From contig OZ020514.1 of NCBI GenBank assembly GCA_963971425.1, positions 25,904,602-25,968,601 of the forward strand: 64,000 nucleotides of DNA, read 5' to 3'. Source of the DNA: Bryoerythrophyllum caledonicum (taxonomy: Eukaryota; Streptophyta; Bryopsida; Pottiales; Pottiaceae). Within the stretch, counting starts at the first letter, position 1; the number at the start of each line of letters is the position of its first letter. The notes below the pieces were generated by a model. That model searched no databases, had not been told where the DNA came from, and was given only the letters and a program-made list of their open reading frames with translations. Made by a program: the position numbers and the translations under genes. This document shows, one piece after another, positions 55,892 through 64,000 of the stretch.

Positions 55892-56548
55892 TTATTGTAT
55901 GTATTTGTTTTTGTATGTGTGTATGTATATGAATGTGTTACGATTCACGCCGGCCTTCTTCAGAAACCGGCGTTCTTCTCTGAATGTGTTACGATTCACG
56001 CCGGCCTTCTTCAGAAACCGGCGTTCTTCTCTGAATGTGTTACGATTCACGCCGGCCTTCTTCAGAAACCGGCGTTCTTCTCTGAATGTGTTACGTTGAT
56101 GGTATGTTGTTGTCTTTGTATGTGTATATGTATTTTTATTTGTTTTTATATTAGTATTTATTCGTATGTTCGTATTAGTATATGCCTCGATTTTTGTCTC
56201 GGTGTTTGTATCAATATCTTTGTTAGTATTTGTGTTATAATTCGTACTAGTATGCGTACTAGTATTCATATTGGTATTTGTATTAGTGTAAGTATCAGTA
56301 TTTGTATTAGTATATACAGCATTATATGTATATGTATACGTACAAGTATACAGATATTTATATAGAAAAAATATATTGATATTTATTTCAATCAGATTCG
56401 TATATATTCTTACTTTCATTCGAATTTCTATTTTTAGTAATTCTATTTTTGGCTCCTCCGGCGCAAATCGAGCGACCCAATCGGACATTCCCCCGTCAAT
56501 TTTTATCCTTCTATACAGTCCCAACAAATTTCTATTCTTTAATTGCAA
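55892..56548 (-). pseudogene. LINE leader ORF, low complexity, upstream of 2A
   Basis: A 218-codon frame in phase with the 2A motif but separated from it by a TAA (55892-55894). It has an ordinary N-terminus (WVARFAPEEPKIELLKIEIR), then a Thr/Asn-rich string from a degenerate TATTAGTATTTG-type repeat, then three identical 17-residue units (NTFREERRFLKKAGVNR), then NTFIYIHTYKNKYIQ. The frame may be an accident of composition, but similar leaders are found at 57413-57745 and 57974-58713. A translated leader released by 2A skipping is possible. Confidence 0.45.
55931..56094. repeat. 51-bp tandem repeat, three copies plus partial, each with a hairpin
   Basis: Units start at 55931, 55982 and 56033, with a partial from 56084. 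They are identical by eye. Each contains ACGCCGG...CCGGCGT inverted arms (first at 55947-55953 and 55967-55973) with an inner TTCT/AGAA pairing. The period is 17 codons, so a reading frame passes through unchanged. Perfect identity implies recent duplication. Confidence 0.95.
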
Positions 56549-57412
56549 ACTCTTCTCATCTTTATATATATCAAGTTTACTTTTACTATTGACTTTCCTT
56601 TTATCCCTATAATTTGTATTCCAACTTCTATTTTTAGTATGTTTTGTTTTGTTTATGGTATCTTTTCTGTTTATTTATAATATCTCTTTTTACTCTCCTT
56701 GATTTTCCTATTTTTAGCCATTTTTATATTCCTTATCTTCTGATGGTTTTTGGTGTTTAGATTCCCTTCTACCCTTATTTATCTTTCTTACAAAATTTCC
56801 ATTATTTTTTTCATTATTATTGTTTCCTTTTTTGTTATATGTAGTTATGATACTTTTCTCTTTCCTTTTCTCTTTCCTTTTATTATTTATTCTAATTCCA
56901 TCTCTTCTCTTATTCCTTTTATTTTTTATTTAGGTTTTGATACTTCCGTTTTTTGTTTGTATATTTAGTCTATTCCTTTGATTAATTTTATCCTTTTCAT
57001 TTATTTTTTTGTTTGTTTTTATTTTATTACCTTTTCTTATTTTTGTTTTATTTACTTTCTTTGTTTTATTTCCTTTCTTTAGTTTTATTTTATTTCCTTT
57101 GTTAGTTATATCTTCTCTTGTAGTTTTTCTTTGTTTTTTAATATTCTTCTTAGTATTTATTTGTTTTGAATCATTTATAATCTTTGTTTTCTATATGTAT
57201 TTCATGTAAGTTCTAAATTTTACATTTCTCTTCGTATTTTTTACTTCTTTTCTAGGTTTAAAATTTTTATTTGATTTCTTAATTTTTTTTTTTGAAATGA
57301 AAGTGGTTTTGTGTTCATAATTTGAGGTGAAATAAGCTTTTGTAAATTTGTTGAAATAAGTTTTATGAGTACTTTGTAGTAGAAGGGTTTTCTTTTGTTA
57401 TGTTTTAGAATT
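56549..57412. other. T-rich low-complexity DNA, no gene
   Basis: The plus strand is dominated by TTTTATTTCCTTT-type words. Small plus frames rich in Phe, Ile and Leu (56750-56968, 57009-57209) reflect this composition and have no other support. Confidence 0.75.
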
Positions 57413-58713
57413 TTATGTTTTCGTGTGTGGTTTCGGGATTTTATTTTGTATGTTTTTGGTTGTATGTATTCGTCTTTGTGTGAGTGTGTGTATGTGTTTT
57501 TTTGATGGTATGGAATTGTCTTTGTATGTGTGTGTATTTGTATTTATGTTCGGTTTTGTATTAGTTTTCATGCGTGTGTACATATTAGTGTATTTCTCGA
57601 TTTTAGAATTCATACTAGTATTAGGATTGATATTTGTATTCATATTGGTATTAGTATTAGTATTAGTGTTAGTATCCGTATTAGTATCCGTACCAGTATT
57701 TGTATCAATATCAGTATCAGTATCAGTATCAGTATCAGTATCATATATGGCGATATGTGGGTATGTGTTATTATGTTGTTGGTGTAATGTATGTGTAGTT
57801 TTGAAAAGGGGGGCAAATTTTTGGGTGATGTGTTTGTATTCGGGTTGTAGTTTTATGGTATTAGGTATGAAATATATTTTGGCATTTTTTTTGTGCAAAG
57901 CGGGGTGTCTCTTTAATATGTTCGGCATGGGTCCTGGGTTAGTCTCTATGTCCCCTCCAATTAATATTAGTAGTTTATAGTAGGTGGGTTTATTGTTTTG
58001 TTTTAAAAATTTTGTTCTTGTATATGGCTTTGGTATTTGATTTTGTGTTTTTTTGATTGTATGTATTCGTCTTTGTATTTGTATATGTTTATGTATGTGT
58101 ATGTGTCTTGTTGATGGTGTGTAGTTGTATTTGTGTTTGTATATGTAGTTTTATTTGTTTTTGTGTTAGTATTCATTCGTGTGTTTGTGTTACTATATGT
58201 CACAATATTTGTCTTGGTTTTTGTACCTTTATCAATGTTAGTATTTGTGTTAGTATTCGCACTAGTACATGTACTCGTATTCGTATTGGTACTTATTTTG
58301 GTATTTGTATTAGTATCAATATTAGTATATATACCAGAATATGTATCTGTATTTGTGCCAGTATTTATACTGATATGTGTATCAGTATACGTGCTGGTAT
58401 ATGTACCAGTATTTGTTCCAGTATACATATTAGTATAGGTACCAGTATACATACCAGTATTTGTACTCGTATTTATACCAGTATGTATACAAGTATAGGT
58501 ATAAATATTCTTACCAGTATTCATGCATGCACTAGTATACGTATCAACATATGTATTTGTATCGGTATTTTTATAATATAGTATTAACTTAAGTTTTATG
58601 TATGGTTTGCGTTGTATGTGTAGTTTTGTGATTATTTTGATACGGTATAAATATTTGTAAGTTTTAGTACAATATTGTGTTTTGTATTTAAGATAGTGTC
58701 TAATACATTGCAT
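57413..58713 (-). mobile_element. Extra LINE 5'-end copies (leader, 2A, N-terminus)
   Basis: Read on the minus strand: a Thr/Asn-rich leader (58713-58003) ending KKHKIKYQSHIQEQ, the 2A motif (57973-57929), then MPNILKRHPALHKKNAK...HQQHNNTYPHIAIY (57928-57747), which is nearly the LINE N-terminus at 55777. The copy then breaks off into a GATACT simple repeat (about 57716-57750). Next comes a third leader-like stretch (57710-57413) ending TKNIQNKIPKPHTKT. The result is a tandem series of LINE 5' ends upstream of the main copy, in the same orientation. Confidence 0.78.
57929..57973 (-). CDS. 2A-like peptide, second copy
   Basis: Reads LLILIGGDIETNPGP directly before the ATG at 57928, identical in protein to the copy at 55778-55822 but with a silent change (GGG for GGA). 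Conservation of the peptide across two diverged LINE 5' ends supports a real function. Confidence 0.83.
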
Positions 58714-58850
58714 GTATTTTAATACAAGTATTGGTGTTTGTATGTAGCTAGGAGGAGTAGGTATTTGTACTATACTATACTTTCTACTCCATATTGTTGT
58801 AGAAGGAGTGTAGAGGTGGTAAATGGTTTTTACCTTGTAGTCCTTGGTTA
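58714..58850. other. Short spacer, nothing recognised
   Basis: AT-rich sequence between the LINE leader copy and the ORF ending at 58851. Confidence 0.5.
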
Positions 58851-59354
58851 TTACATGTTTGGCGGTTTGTCTTGGAGGAGTGGTAAGTTGGATTTACCGG
58901 TCACGGCGGACATTATTTGCACTAGTGCAAACATTGTTGCTTGGATGTCTTCCATGTGGTGCTTGAGTTCTTCGTGCTTCATGTCGGTGTAATCCTTGTT
59001 TGCTTGTATCACCTTTTTGTTGTTGTCTTCAATCATTTGTGTCACTTCCTTCGTGGTGCAATACGGAGGTGATGATGGAGGGGCTTGGACGTTGAATGTT
59101 GTGATTGTGTTGATGAGGGCGGTGTTGATGTCATCAAAGCCAAAGCCTTTGATGGCGTCGGCGGTGGGTGGATGTAGTCCTTCCAAGCTCCTTGGATGTG
59201 GCAAGAAGTCCACATAGTTTCCATCTATTACATGGGTCTTTTTCACAAAAGTTCTATATACAACGGGGTTAGCACAAAGTACATTGCAACTTCCATTGTG
59301 GTATTTGTCTCTCTCTCTATGATACCATATCTCTCTTACGTTAAGGGCTCCCAT
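58851..59354 (-). CDS. Unrecognised ORF, 167 codons, coiled-coil C-terminus
   Basis: I do not recognise this protein. The start used is the first ATG of the open frame (59354, MGALNVREIWYHRERD). The middle has HVIDGNYVDFLPHPRSLEGLHPPTADAIKGFGFDDINTALINT. The end, VTQMIEDNNKKVIQANKDYTDMKHEELKHHMEDIQATMFALVQ in outline, is probably a coiled coil. There are no stops. A pyrimidine-rich tract on the minus strand (about 59385-59430) just upstream could be a splice acceptor region, so this may be a second exon of the gene at 59489-60547; the phases I tried did not join cleanly. Codon use looks more gene-like than the surrounding AT-rich DNA. Confidence 0.45.
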   Translation of the reverse strand: MGALNVREIWYHRERDKYHNGSCNVLCANPVVYRTFVKKTHVIDGNYVDFLPHPRSLEGLHPPTADAIKGFGFDDINTALINTITTFNVQAPPSSPPYCTTKEVTQMIEDNNKKVIQANKDYTDMKHEELKHHMEDIQATMFALVQIMSAVTGKSNLPLLQDKPPNM

Positions 59355-59488
59355 GATCTTGTAAATCTCTCATGAGGTGCTCATAGTGTTCAAAGTGATA
59401 GGAAGAGAAGAAAGGGTAAGGGTTAGAGCTTCTTTTCTTGCCTTTGTTTCGATTACACCGTTTGGTCCTTTGGTGTCAACCACTTACC

Positions 59489-60547
59489 TTGGGTTTAGTA
59501 TTTTGTTTTGCACCACAATGCGGTTGGTGATCATGTTCTTCACTTGTGTTGGTGTTGAGGCTATGATGAATGCCCATGATTCACCATACACCTTTTGCAC
59601 GTCGGTTATTTTGTAGTCATGCCCTTGTGCAAAGCTATGCCCAAGTATCTCTTCGAATACCGCTTAGGCTGAATTGCCTCTAGACACTCACTTTTCACTT
59701 TTAAAGAAAGGTTAGAACCTTTGAAGAGGTTGTTAAACGTTTTGCAAACTTTACCAATCACATTTTGACCATCAATGTTCAAGATGAATACTCTAAGACC
59801 TTTGAGCAATGCAAGATCATCATATTTGGGTTTAAGAAGATGTACCTTAAAGCTTCCCGCCCATACTCCCTTTACTTTCCCTTGTTTGATGCTAAGGCAT
59901 GGTATGTATAGGGGGTCGTAAACACCGGTGCCAAGCATGATGTTCATTTTCTCCAATCTCTCAACAATCATATTCTTAGCCGTTTCATACATAATAAGGG
60001 TGTTAGGTGTTTCAAAATGAATGGCAATGTAGAAGTCAAGGGACAAACCTGTGGACTCGTTAGTCTTGACTTCGTATGGGAGTTGCGTGATGTTGTAGTG
60101 TTGCTTGATATCACCTTTCCTTACCTCCATGGGATATAAGACTTGCGGGATTCGAGGAAAAGCCACCCGCGCGCCATGGGCTTCTTCGGCCTCCTCTTCT
60201 TTAAGTCCTCTAGTTACCATGTCCATCACCGTTTTGCCGCTATAGAGTTCTTCGACTCGTTCTTCCATGGCAAGTACTTCCATGGCGTGGAATCCCATCC
60301 AAAATTTGAAATTAGTGTATACGAATTTAGTGGACTTATCTTCATTGGTGTTGGTTCTTTTGCTTCTCTTGCTACTGCTGATTTCGCCTTCCTTGCCTCT
60401 TGGAGTCTTTGATTTTGTGATGAGGTTGGGGCTTTCGTCCATTTGATCCATCATCTCTAAGTCTAGAGATAAGTCTAGAAGATTTGGCAAATGACATTGG
60501 CAAAATGACATTTGGATAAATGACATTGGCAATTTACCAAAAAACAT
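59489..60547 (-). CDS. Unrecognised protein, possible LINE ORF1/gag-like, one frameshift
   Basis: The long frame is 60547-59606; a likelier start is MMDQMDESPNL near 60454. It has a basic Ser/Lys stretch (SSSKRSKRTNTNEDKS), an acidic helix (VEELYSGKTVMDMVTRGLKEEEAEEA) and a conserved-looking core (KGVWAGSFKVHLLKPKYDDLALLKGLRVFILNI, VIGKVCKTFNNLF). Near 59630 the frame shifts by one, and sequence continues as HDYKITDVQKVYGESWAFIIAS to 59489, where AAG/GTAAGTG looks like a splice donor. From memory, similar 'WAG..K.HLL.P..D...LL.G.R.F' proteins occur as repeats in non-seed plants. Nucleic-acid binding is a guess. It lies directly upstream of the LINE 5' ends, in the same direction. Confidence 0.45.
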
Positions 60548-60609
60548 AAATTTGATATTTGACAGTTAACATTCAACATACACTTTAGATGACATCAAAC
60601 TCAAAGTCA

Positions 60610-61014
60610 GTTATCCTCGATTCGAGAATAACTATCATAAATTTTGATATCGAAATATTAAGTACCTTACCTTGGATATCCTCGACTTGAGGATAACACC
60701 CTAGGAGGATAAACAACCAATAATGGGCAAAGACTGACAAGACATCAAACCCTGATCCAACGAATGATCTCATGCACTATACTCATTATATTATCATTGA
60801 AATACAACATGTTTTCATCCATTATCTTCGACTCGAGGATAAATGAAATTTAAAAAAAATTATCGCCGTATTCGTACAATACTTTACACTTAAAATTCAA
60901 AAGCACTATGATTCCTTTGTTTTATCCTCGAGTCGAGGATAAGTCGTTGTTGGTTATTTAATTATTCATCTCATCTGATTATATTAGTTTAGCTTATCCT
61001 CGATACGAGGATAA
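60610..61014. repeat. Cluster of five TATCCTCGANTCGAGGATA palindromes
   Basis: Near-perfect palindromes at 60610-60632, 60677-60695, 60822-60842, 60922-60942 (perfect) and 60994-61014, each with arms TTATCCTCGA and TCGAGGATAA around one central base. A sixth, at 61941-61961, has C/G outer pairs in place of T/A. They stand in otherwise AT-rich DNA just upstream of the ORF starting near 60454-60547. Confidence 0.85.
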
Positions 61015-61940
61015 CACTGCTACAGTGATTCCGTCATATGCGGAGTGTCACAGATAGAGATTAAGTTTAAGTGCAAACAAGGACCGCTGCAATGCTCAAT
61101 GGTCAACAACATTTAATAACGTGCGATGGGGAAGTCGACCTTTACACTTGCAAATAAAGCTCAGGAAAAAACATTGAAATGACTGGTGCGACACATGCAA
61201 AAGAAAATGAAAATGACTTCAACCAAAGTGCAAGAAATACAACAACATAAGAAATATAGCCACACTTACACTCCTTCCCCAAAAACCTATCCAAGACATT
61301 CGTGTCCCCAAAAAAGACCTAGAACAATATAAACCTTAGTTCAGTATCTTACTGCAGAGGCAAGAGCTGAAACACATAAGTAGAAGCGGAGGCGAGGCAC
61401 AGAGAGGAAAGAGTTCGAAATGAGAAATTCCAGGGGGAAGTATGAATGTCGAGATGAACTCTGGTGCCCAAAAAATGGAGGTGGGCGGGAAAGACTTTTT
61501 CCGACGGCAGCATTTTTGGGCGGGAAAATAATGTACTTTTGTCTCAACTTTTTAGGTGACCTTTTCGGGTTTCCGAGTCACTTCAATTTAGGAATGCGAC
61601 AAACCCGAATAAAACAAAATGAGATTCATTTTGACAAAAACGGATTTTCTGATGAATGAAAAACTGAAAGTTATATTTGGTTTATATGTAAAAAAGTAAT
61701 AAAAATTAACAAAAATCTGCTAAAAAGTCTTCAAAAAATTTGATTTAAAAAAAAATTAACGTTTAAATATTGTAACAAATAGTATATTTTTAAATTAGTT
61801 CAAATGATAAGAATCAAATATAATAAATTATTATCATATTCAATATATTGAGAGAGTATTAGAATTTTGAGAGTTTTTGCCGAAACTTACAGTAGTCTTT
61901 TGAGCTAATTCATGTATTTTGTTTACTTTCTAATTATAGA
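61015..61940. other. AT-rich upstream region, no gene; E2F-like sites
   Basis: No supported coding sequence. Small frames at 61341-61659 run through a GC-richer island without motifs. Two E2F-like sites lie at 61484 and 61519. The part from 61650 to 61900 is very AT-rich. Confidence 0.55.
61484..61527 (-). promoter_or_regulatory. Pair of E2F-like sites
   Basis: GGCGGGAAA occurs at 61484-61492 and 61519-61527, i.e. TTTCCCGCC on the minus strand, the E2F/DP consensus of plants and animals. Two copies 35 bp apart in a local GC-rich island suggest a promoter, possibly for a minus-strand gene to the left. Evidence is motif-level only. Confidence 0.4.
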
Positions 61941-61990
61941 CTATCCTTGATTCGAGGATAGCTATTCCAATTAGAATTAGAATTATAACT

Positions 61991-62270
61991 AAAAACTAGC
62001 AATTGGCGCTTGCTTTGCAATGCATTCGTTCAACCATTTTAATGTAGTTTTCATATCACAAAATATAAAAAACAATGGCAACAACAATCTACATAAAATA
62101 TAAATATGTTATGAACGTAAAATTTGTAATCAAGAGTTACAAATATATTTTGGATAAGCACAAATTGCAACACAAAAATGCAAATTTCACACACCCAAAA
62201 ACTCAAGCTGGTGCTTTGCATTGCATTCGTCCAACCATTTTAATGAAGTTTTTATATTACAAACTATATT
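61991..62270 (+). repeat. Direct repeat of about 70 bp, two diverged copies
   Basis: 61991-62065 and 62198-62270 share CTTTGCAWTGCATTCGTYCA and ACCATTTTAATGWAGTTTTY with a few differences. They may be a fragment of an unidentified dispersed repeat. Confidence 0.65.
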
Positions 62271-62289
62271 TAAAAAATTGTAACATGAC

Positions 62290-62400
62290 TCATTGCGCGG
62301 TTGGCTGCGCAATTAACTGCGCGGTTGACTGCACCGTTCCTATAGTTCACTGCACGATTGACTGCGTGAATTACCGCTGCGAGGTTCACTGTGCAGATTA
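62290..62400 (+). repeat. Short degenerate repeat, about 12-bp TGCGCGGTTGAC units
   Basis: Seven to eight variants of TGCGCGGTTGAC are interspersed with spacers. In the plus frame 62075-62455 they give a Cys every four residues (CAVGCAINCAVDC). I see no other support for a gene. Confidence 0.6.
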
Positions 62401-62681
62401 TGATTTTAGTAGTATGATAAGCGTAGTAAAATCTGAATCGATTAAAAGAAAATAACTCTTAGAACATTAAAAGTTTTAATCTACATCATTTGGTTTAGTA
62501 TTGTTTTCAAATAAGAATTGAAGAAAATTTTAATTTGGTTCAAGGTAAGAATATTATATTTTCATTAAAGCATTATATGTTTCATTAATAAAAAATCAGA
62601 CTTTCTCAAATTTTGATCACTTTTAAGTAAGATGATAAATGTTTTCTGTCACACACAAGTAGATGAAGAACTCCGATTTAA

Positions 62682-62738
62682 AGGGCCGGCGTGAATAAAG
62701 TGATTGTTTGTTCCACCACTAAGTCCATGTCCACCGAG
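62682..62738 (-). other. Fragment matching the start of the DUF7869-like exon
   Basis: The minus strand reads DMDLVVEQTITLFTPA, against GMVLVVEQTDTLFRPA at 48586-48540; the DNA matches over about 55 bp with roughly ten differences. It stands alone in AT-rich DNA. It could be an orphaned exon piece of a related gene copy or part of the original gene displaced by the LINE insertion. Confidence 0.55.
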
Positions 62739-64000
62739 TTTATGTCAAGATTCTTGTTCACAAACTTTATAAGTTAGGTAATAAGGAAAATTCAATACAA
62801 TATTCATTTATTTTAAAACAAAAATCAATGTTCAATAGAACTTAAATTATTGTTTAAATGTTGGTTGAAACTGTTGTAGAATCTACACCAAGCCTCTACA
62901 ATATATCTTCACAAGAATGGTATAAAAGAACACCAATGAATTGGATTTATCAAATTATCAATCAATGAAAAAATTAAACGTTAGACAAATAAAAAATTTA
63001 TGGAAGCATAATATCACATACAAATTTTTGAAACAAAAATATTTATTTCAAACTCACTGAACTTACATTGTACTCTTTTCTATACCAAGATAGAGTTTAA
63101 CTATAAAATGATATCAATATTACTAAATATCATATTGTTATAGACTTGATTTAAAAAACAACCAATTGTTGTTGAATCATTCCATGCTTTTAAAAATGTA
63201 TATTTCATACTCCTGATATGAAAACTTTACTGAAATGATTTTATAAAATATTAGATGAAATTAAACTTTGTAGCTTGTTTTAGCTCTTGTAGGAGATATA
63301 TACTTAACCCCTAAAGAAAAAAATCTCCTTGGAGGGGATTTCTTGAGTTCGGGCAATTACCTATGATACAAAATATCTGTATTTTGTGTTTTAAAATTTT
63401 ATACTAGATTTTCCTTGGTCAAAGCTTTGTGGAGGTGTTTTTATTATGTTTCTTGGTTTGTGGTTCAAAAGTTAGTACCACTGAAAAATTAAAAATATAG
63501 ACTCTGCGCAGCTCCATATTGTTCATAGAAGTTTCTATTGACATTTAGATTTTTCTGACATAGTAAGAATATTTCCTTGTTTGCAGATGTACGAAAACAA
63601 AATTTGTCTTCGGGTATCAAAATAATTTTAATCCAAGTCAAACATTTTCACACATTATTTATCAAAAAACACAAAAGCATCTTCTTTTCCTCATAAACCA
63701 TATAGATCCTCATAGTTTTCCATTTTTATTTAATCTACAACGATATGTGAAGTTAACCTTGTTAGTGACTATCTGGAACAATATTCTAAATCATATTTAG
63801 TTCAAAAAAACCACAAAACGTGAACAAATGACCTTTCCTGTATTCCAAATCTTTGTAGAATGTTTTTGAATATGCTACACTTCTTCTTTACCTTTAAGTA
63901 TTGGTGTACAAGGAACTAAAATCATGCTAAACATAATGGTAATGCATTTAGAATCTCAAAAATAGTGCAAGTGTTTAACATTAAGTGAAGTGAAATTTTG
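62739..64000. other. AT-rich DNA, no gene recognised
   Basis: About 1.3 kb of AT-rich sequence with no long frame, repeat or motif that I can support on either strand. It might be intergenic or intronic. Confidence 0.6.

Larger units (their letters stand above)
48650..56548 (-). mobile_element. Non-LTR retrotransposon (LINE), Dualen/RandI-like dual-endonuclease type
   Basis: The minus-strand coding order is low-complexity leader (56548-55892), 2A-like peptide (55778-55822), APE-type endonuclease (about 55150-54390), RT (53656-52076), a chromodomain-like patch (51518-51399), a globular segment (50910-50557), RNase H (about 50260-49860), and CCHC plus restriction-like endonuclease region (49470-49090). 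APE and restriction-like nucleases together with RNase H are known from Dualen/RandI, described from Chlamydomonas. Several frameshifts and stops and an RT Asp to Asn change show that this copy is inactive. It abuts the DUF7869-like gene on the left. Confidence 0.8.

Noticed and set aside
56750-57209. Phe/Leu/Ile-rich short plus-strand frames
   Set aside because: Products of T-rich low-complexity DNA.
62075-62455. 126-codon Cys-rich frame as a small secreted protein
   Set aside because: No signal peptide, Cys pattern comes from a 12-bp repeat, no supporting context.

Overview
This window is nuclear DNA from a large, repeat-rich eukaryotic genome. I see no bacterial operons, no rRNA or tRNA gene and no confidently intact host gene. 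The mix of plant-type Ty3/Gypsy and Ty1/Copia elements, a primer-binding site that matches (from memory) the 3' end of plant tRNA-Gly(UCC), and a LINE with the dual-endonuclease layout of Dualen/RandI elements (described from Chlamydomonas) points to the green lineage. A charophyte, bryophyte, lycophyte or fern seems likelier than a flowering plant. I cannot name the species.

From 1 to about 30.2 kb is a deep nest of retroelements. A minus-strand Gypsy element ('G2') has very long LTRs with minisatellite arrays inside them (LTR A 4333-9609, LTR B 16833-19242, LTR C 19808-22392 plus 26205-26695) and internal regions at 9610-16832 and, heavily deleted, 19243-19807. A chromodomain-type Gypsy element ('G1', 1-4332, plus strand) sits in LTR A. 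LTR C is split by a 3.8 kb element of an unusual family ('T', copy a, 22393-26204). G2 itself broke into T copy b (26696-27605), which lies against T copy c (27606-30219). T elements have TG...CA ends and 5-bp target duplications, but their two ends are not direct repeats of each other. They carry a gag-like ORF and a conserved series of four small hairpins near the 3' end.

From 30.2 to 46.4 kb are a gag-like remnant (30.2-31.3 kb), a tandem-repeat block, and a minus-strand Gypsy element ('G3', 32.9-46.4 kb). G3 is interrupted twice: by a Copia element with two 302-bp LTRs (35831-40560) inside its RT, and by T copy d (40959-44848) between protease and RT. Both junctions can be read at the base level.

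From 46.4 to 60.6 kb are a minus-strand gene resembling transposase-like DUF7869 proteins (47255-48592, one internal TAG), then a minus-strand LINE (about 48.65-56.55 kb). The LINE encodes, in order, a 2A-like peptide, an APE-type endonuclease, RT, a chromodomain-like patch, an unidentified globular region, RNase H, and a CCHC plus restriction-like endonuclease region. Further copies of its 5' leader, one with the 2A motif, lie at 57.4-58.7 kb. Two unrecognised coding regions follow at 58.85-60.55 kb. The last 3.4 kb is AT-rich and gene-poor. It holds a cluster of six near-identical palindromes and two E2F-like sites.

Almost every element is decayed. Many lesions are C-to-T or G-to-A transitions (CAG to TAG, TGG to TGA/TAG, catalytic Asp to Asn in three unrelated reverse transcriptases), as expected of methylated, silenced heterochromatin.
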